Source: Symsagittifera roscoffensis (taxonomy: Eukaryota > Xenacoelomorpha > Acoela > Convolutidae). From it: DNA of 64,000 bases. The notes beneath the pieces are model-generated. The model was not told the DNA's origin, made no database searches, and saw only the letters and a program-made list of their open reading frames with translations. The stretch lies in assembly GCF_963678635.1 (NCBI RefSeq), contig NC_087064.1, positions 684,001 to 748,000 on the forward strand. Direction: 5' to 3'. Below, piece by piece: positions 62,091-64,000 of the stretch; the stretch's first letter is position 1; the number at the start of each line of letters is the position of its first letter. A program made the translations under genes and the position numbers.

Positions 62091-64000
62091 GCAGTTCATG
62101 TTCTGATTGGTAGATAAGATCATTTGTTTCACTTCCACCTACCAAAGAGGCAGCTCATGTTCTGATTGGTAGATCAGATCACTTATTTCATTTCCGCCTA
62201 CCAAAGAGGCAGCTCATGTTTTGATTGGTAGATCAGATCACTTGTTTCACTTCCACCTATCAAGGGGGGCAGCTCATGTTCTGATTGGTAGTTAAGATGA
62301 CTTGTTTCACTTCCACCTACCAAAGAGGCAGCTCATGTTCTGATTGGTAGATTAGATCATTTGTTTCACTTGCACCTACCAAAGAGGCAGCTCATGTTTT
62401 GATTGGTAGATTAGATTACTTGTTTCATTTCCACCTACCAAGGAGGCAGCTCAAGTTCTGATTGGTAGTTTAGATCACTTGTTTCACTTCGATCTACCAA
62501 AGAGGCAGCTCAACTTGTGATTGGTAGTTTGGATCAATTGTTTCACTTCCACCCACCAAAGAGGCAACTCATTTTCTGATTGGTAGATTAGATCATTTGT
62601 TTCAATTCCACCTACCAAAGAGGCAGCTCAAGTTCTGATTGGTAGATTAGATCACTTGTTTCACTTCGATCTACCAAAGAGGCAGCTCAACTTGTGATTG
62701 GTAGTTTGGATCAATTGTTTCACTTCCACCCACTAAAGAGGTAGCTCAAGCTCTGATTGGTATATTAGATCACTTTTTTCACTTCCACCTACCAAAGAGG
62801 TAGCTCAACTTCTGATTGGTAGATTAGATCACTTGTTTCAATTCCTTCTACCAAAGAGGCTGCTCAACTTGTGATTGGTAGTTTAGATCAATTGTTTCAC
62901 TTCCATCTACCAAAGAGGCAGCTCAACTTGTGATTGGTAGTTTAAATCAATTGTTTCACTTCCACTCACCAAAGAGGCAGCTCAAGTTATGATTGGTAGA
63001 TTCGATCACTTGTTTCACTCGACCTACCAAAGAGGCAGCTAAAGTTCTGATTGGTAGATAAGATCACCTGTTTCACTTCCACCTGCCAAAGAGGCAGCTC
63101 AAGTTCTGATTGGTAGATTAGATCACTTGTTTCACTTCCACCTACCAAAGAGGCAGCTCAAGTTCTGATTGGTAGATCAGATCACTTGTTTCACTTCCAC
63201 CTACCAAAGAGGCAGCTCATGTTCTGATTGGTAGATTAGATCAAAGAGGCAGCTCAACTTGTGATTGGTAGTTCAGATCTTTTTTTTCACTTCCACCTAC
63301 CAAAAAGGCAGCTCATGTTCTGATTGGTAGATCAGATCACTTGTTTCACTTCCACCTACCAAAAAGGCAGCTCATGTTCTGATTGGTAGATAAGATCACT
63401 TGTTTCACTTCCACCTACCAAAGAGGCAGCTCATGTTCTGATTGGTAGATTAGATCAAAGAGGCAGCTCAACTTGTGATTGGTGGTAGATCAGATAATTT
63501 GTTTCACTTCCACCCACCAAAGAGGCAGCTCTTGTTCTGATTGGTAGATTAGATCACTTGTTTCACTTCCACCTACCAAAGAGGCAGCTCATGTTCTGAT
63601 TCGTAGATTAGATTACTTGTTTCATTTCCACCTACCAAAGAGGCAGCTCAAGTTCGGATTGGTAGATTAGATCACTTGTTTCACTTCCACCTACCAAAGA
63701 GGCAGCTCAACTTCTGATTGGTAGATTAGATCGTTTGTTTCACTTACACCTACCAAAGAGACAGCTGGCTTCTGATTGGTAGATTAGATCACTTGTTTCA
63801 TATCCACCTACCAACGAGGCAGTTCAACTTCTGGTTGGTAGATTAGACCACTTGTTTCACTTCCACCTACCAAAGAGGCAGCTCAACTTCTGATTGGTAG
63901 ATTAGATCACTTGTTTCACTTCCACCTACCAAAGAGGCAGCTCAACTTCTGATTGGTAGATTAGATCACTTGTTTCACTTCCACCTACCAAAGAGGCAGC
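62091..64000. repeat. Array C domain 4: return to domain-2-like monomers
   Basis: Monomers again resemble those near 48300-50300 (CAAGGGGGGCAGC, GATCAATTGTTTC, TTCGGATTGG). The last copies before the window edge (about 63840-64000) are almost identical to each other. Two shortened monomers with the junction TAGATCAAAGAGGCAGC lie at about 63236 and 63451. Confidence 0.65.

Larger units (their letters stand above)
28684..64000. repeat. Satellite array C, 59-bp tandem repeat
   Basis: About 600 head-to-tail copies of a 59-bp monomer running to the right window edge. Order within the unit is CTGATTGGTAGATTAGATCA, CTTGTTTCACTTCCAC, CTACCAAAGAGGCAGCTCA and TGTT or AGTT. A frequent 58-bp form has TTTTCACTACCAAAG, and an extra A in CCAAAAGAGGC gives a 60-bp form. 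Each monomer contains a 7-bp inverted repeat, TTGGTAG and CTACCAA, separated by about 25 nt within the unit and about 20 nt across the unit junction. The first copy (about 28684-28740) is degenerate. Stop-free frames such as 38962-39207 or 54976-55158 come from repetition, not selection. The array length in any assembly should be treated with caution. Confidence 0.97.

Noticed and set aside
28684-64000. CRISPR array
   Set aside because: The whole 59-bp unit is repeated with no unique spacers between constant repeats, and the context is eukaryotic.
1-64000. Hammerhead-ribozyme satellite
   Set aside because: I looked for the CTGATGA and GAAA core pair in the three monomers and did not find it in a suitable arrangement; the CTGATTGG of array C is not the core.
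1-64000. CENP-B box or telomeric repeat
   Set aside because: No match to the CENP-B box core pattern was seen in the three consensus units, and there are no short G-rich telomere-type repeats.

Overview
The window looks like a satellite-rich, probably heterochromatic or pericentromeric-type stretch of an animal genome. The lineage is not resolved, but an invertebrate metazoan is the best guess. About 96% of the 64 kb is three unrelated tandem-repeat arrays; only about 2.4 kb is single-copy-looking DNA. The animal assignment rests on two spliced-looking exons that encode secreted or extracellular modules (an LDL-receptor class A module and the C-terminal part of a C-type lectin-like domain), both with GT-AG style borders, and on a SINE-like element with a tRNA-type pol III promoter.

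Layout: (1) 1-18223, array A, monomer about 101 bp, about 180 copies, cut by the left window edge. It is AT-rich and organised into several monomer subtypes with nested duplications (303, 505, about 704, 1518 and 1522 bp). (2) 18224-19540, unique island 1, carrying a minus-strand LDLa exon (18577-18767) and a weak candidate PAN/apple-like exon. (3) 19541-27545, array B, monomer 128 bp, about 63 copies, with a decayed left edge and a later block of about 1.4 kb higher-order periodicity. (4) 27546-28683, unique island 2, carrying a minus-strand C-type-lectin-like exon (27900-28114) and a plus-strand tRNA-related SINE-like element (about 28285-28568) with A and B boxes and an (ATT)n tail. (5) 28684-64000, array C, monomer 59 bp with a 58-bp variant and rarer 60-bp variants, about 600 copies, cut by the right window edge. 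It shows subfamily domains and higher-order blocks that are close to whole multiples of 59 bp.

How the parts relate: the lectin-like exon ends in phase 1 at a GTAAGT donor, and the LDLa exon downstream on the same strand begins in phase 1 after a TTCAG acceptor, so the two can be spliced in frame. If that is right, array B (about 8.0 kb) makes up nearly 90% of a 9.1-kb intron. The gene's remaining exons must then lie beyond arrays A and/or C, giving a gene with satellite-filled introns. This is an inference from two exons and needs transcript evidence. The many short open frames inside the arrays are by-products of tandem repetition and are not annotated as genes. No CRISPR array, rRNA, functional tRNA, autonomous transposon gene or complete protein-coding gene was seen.
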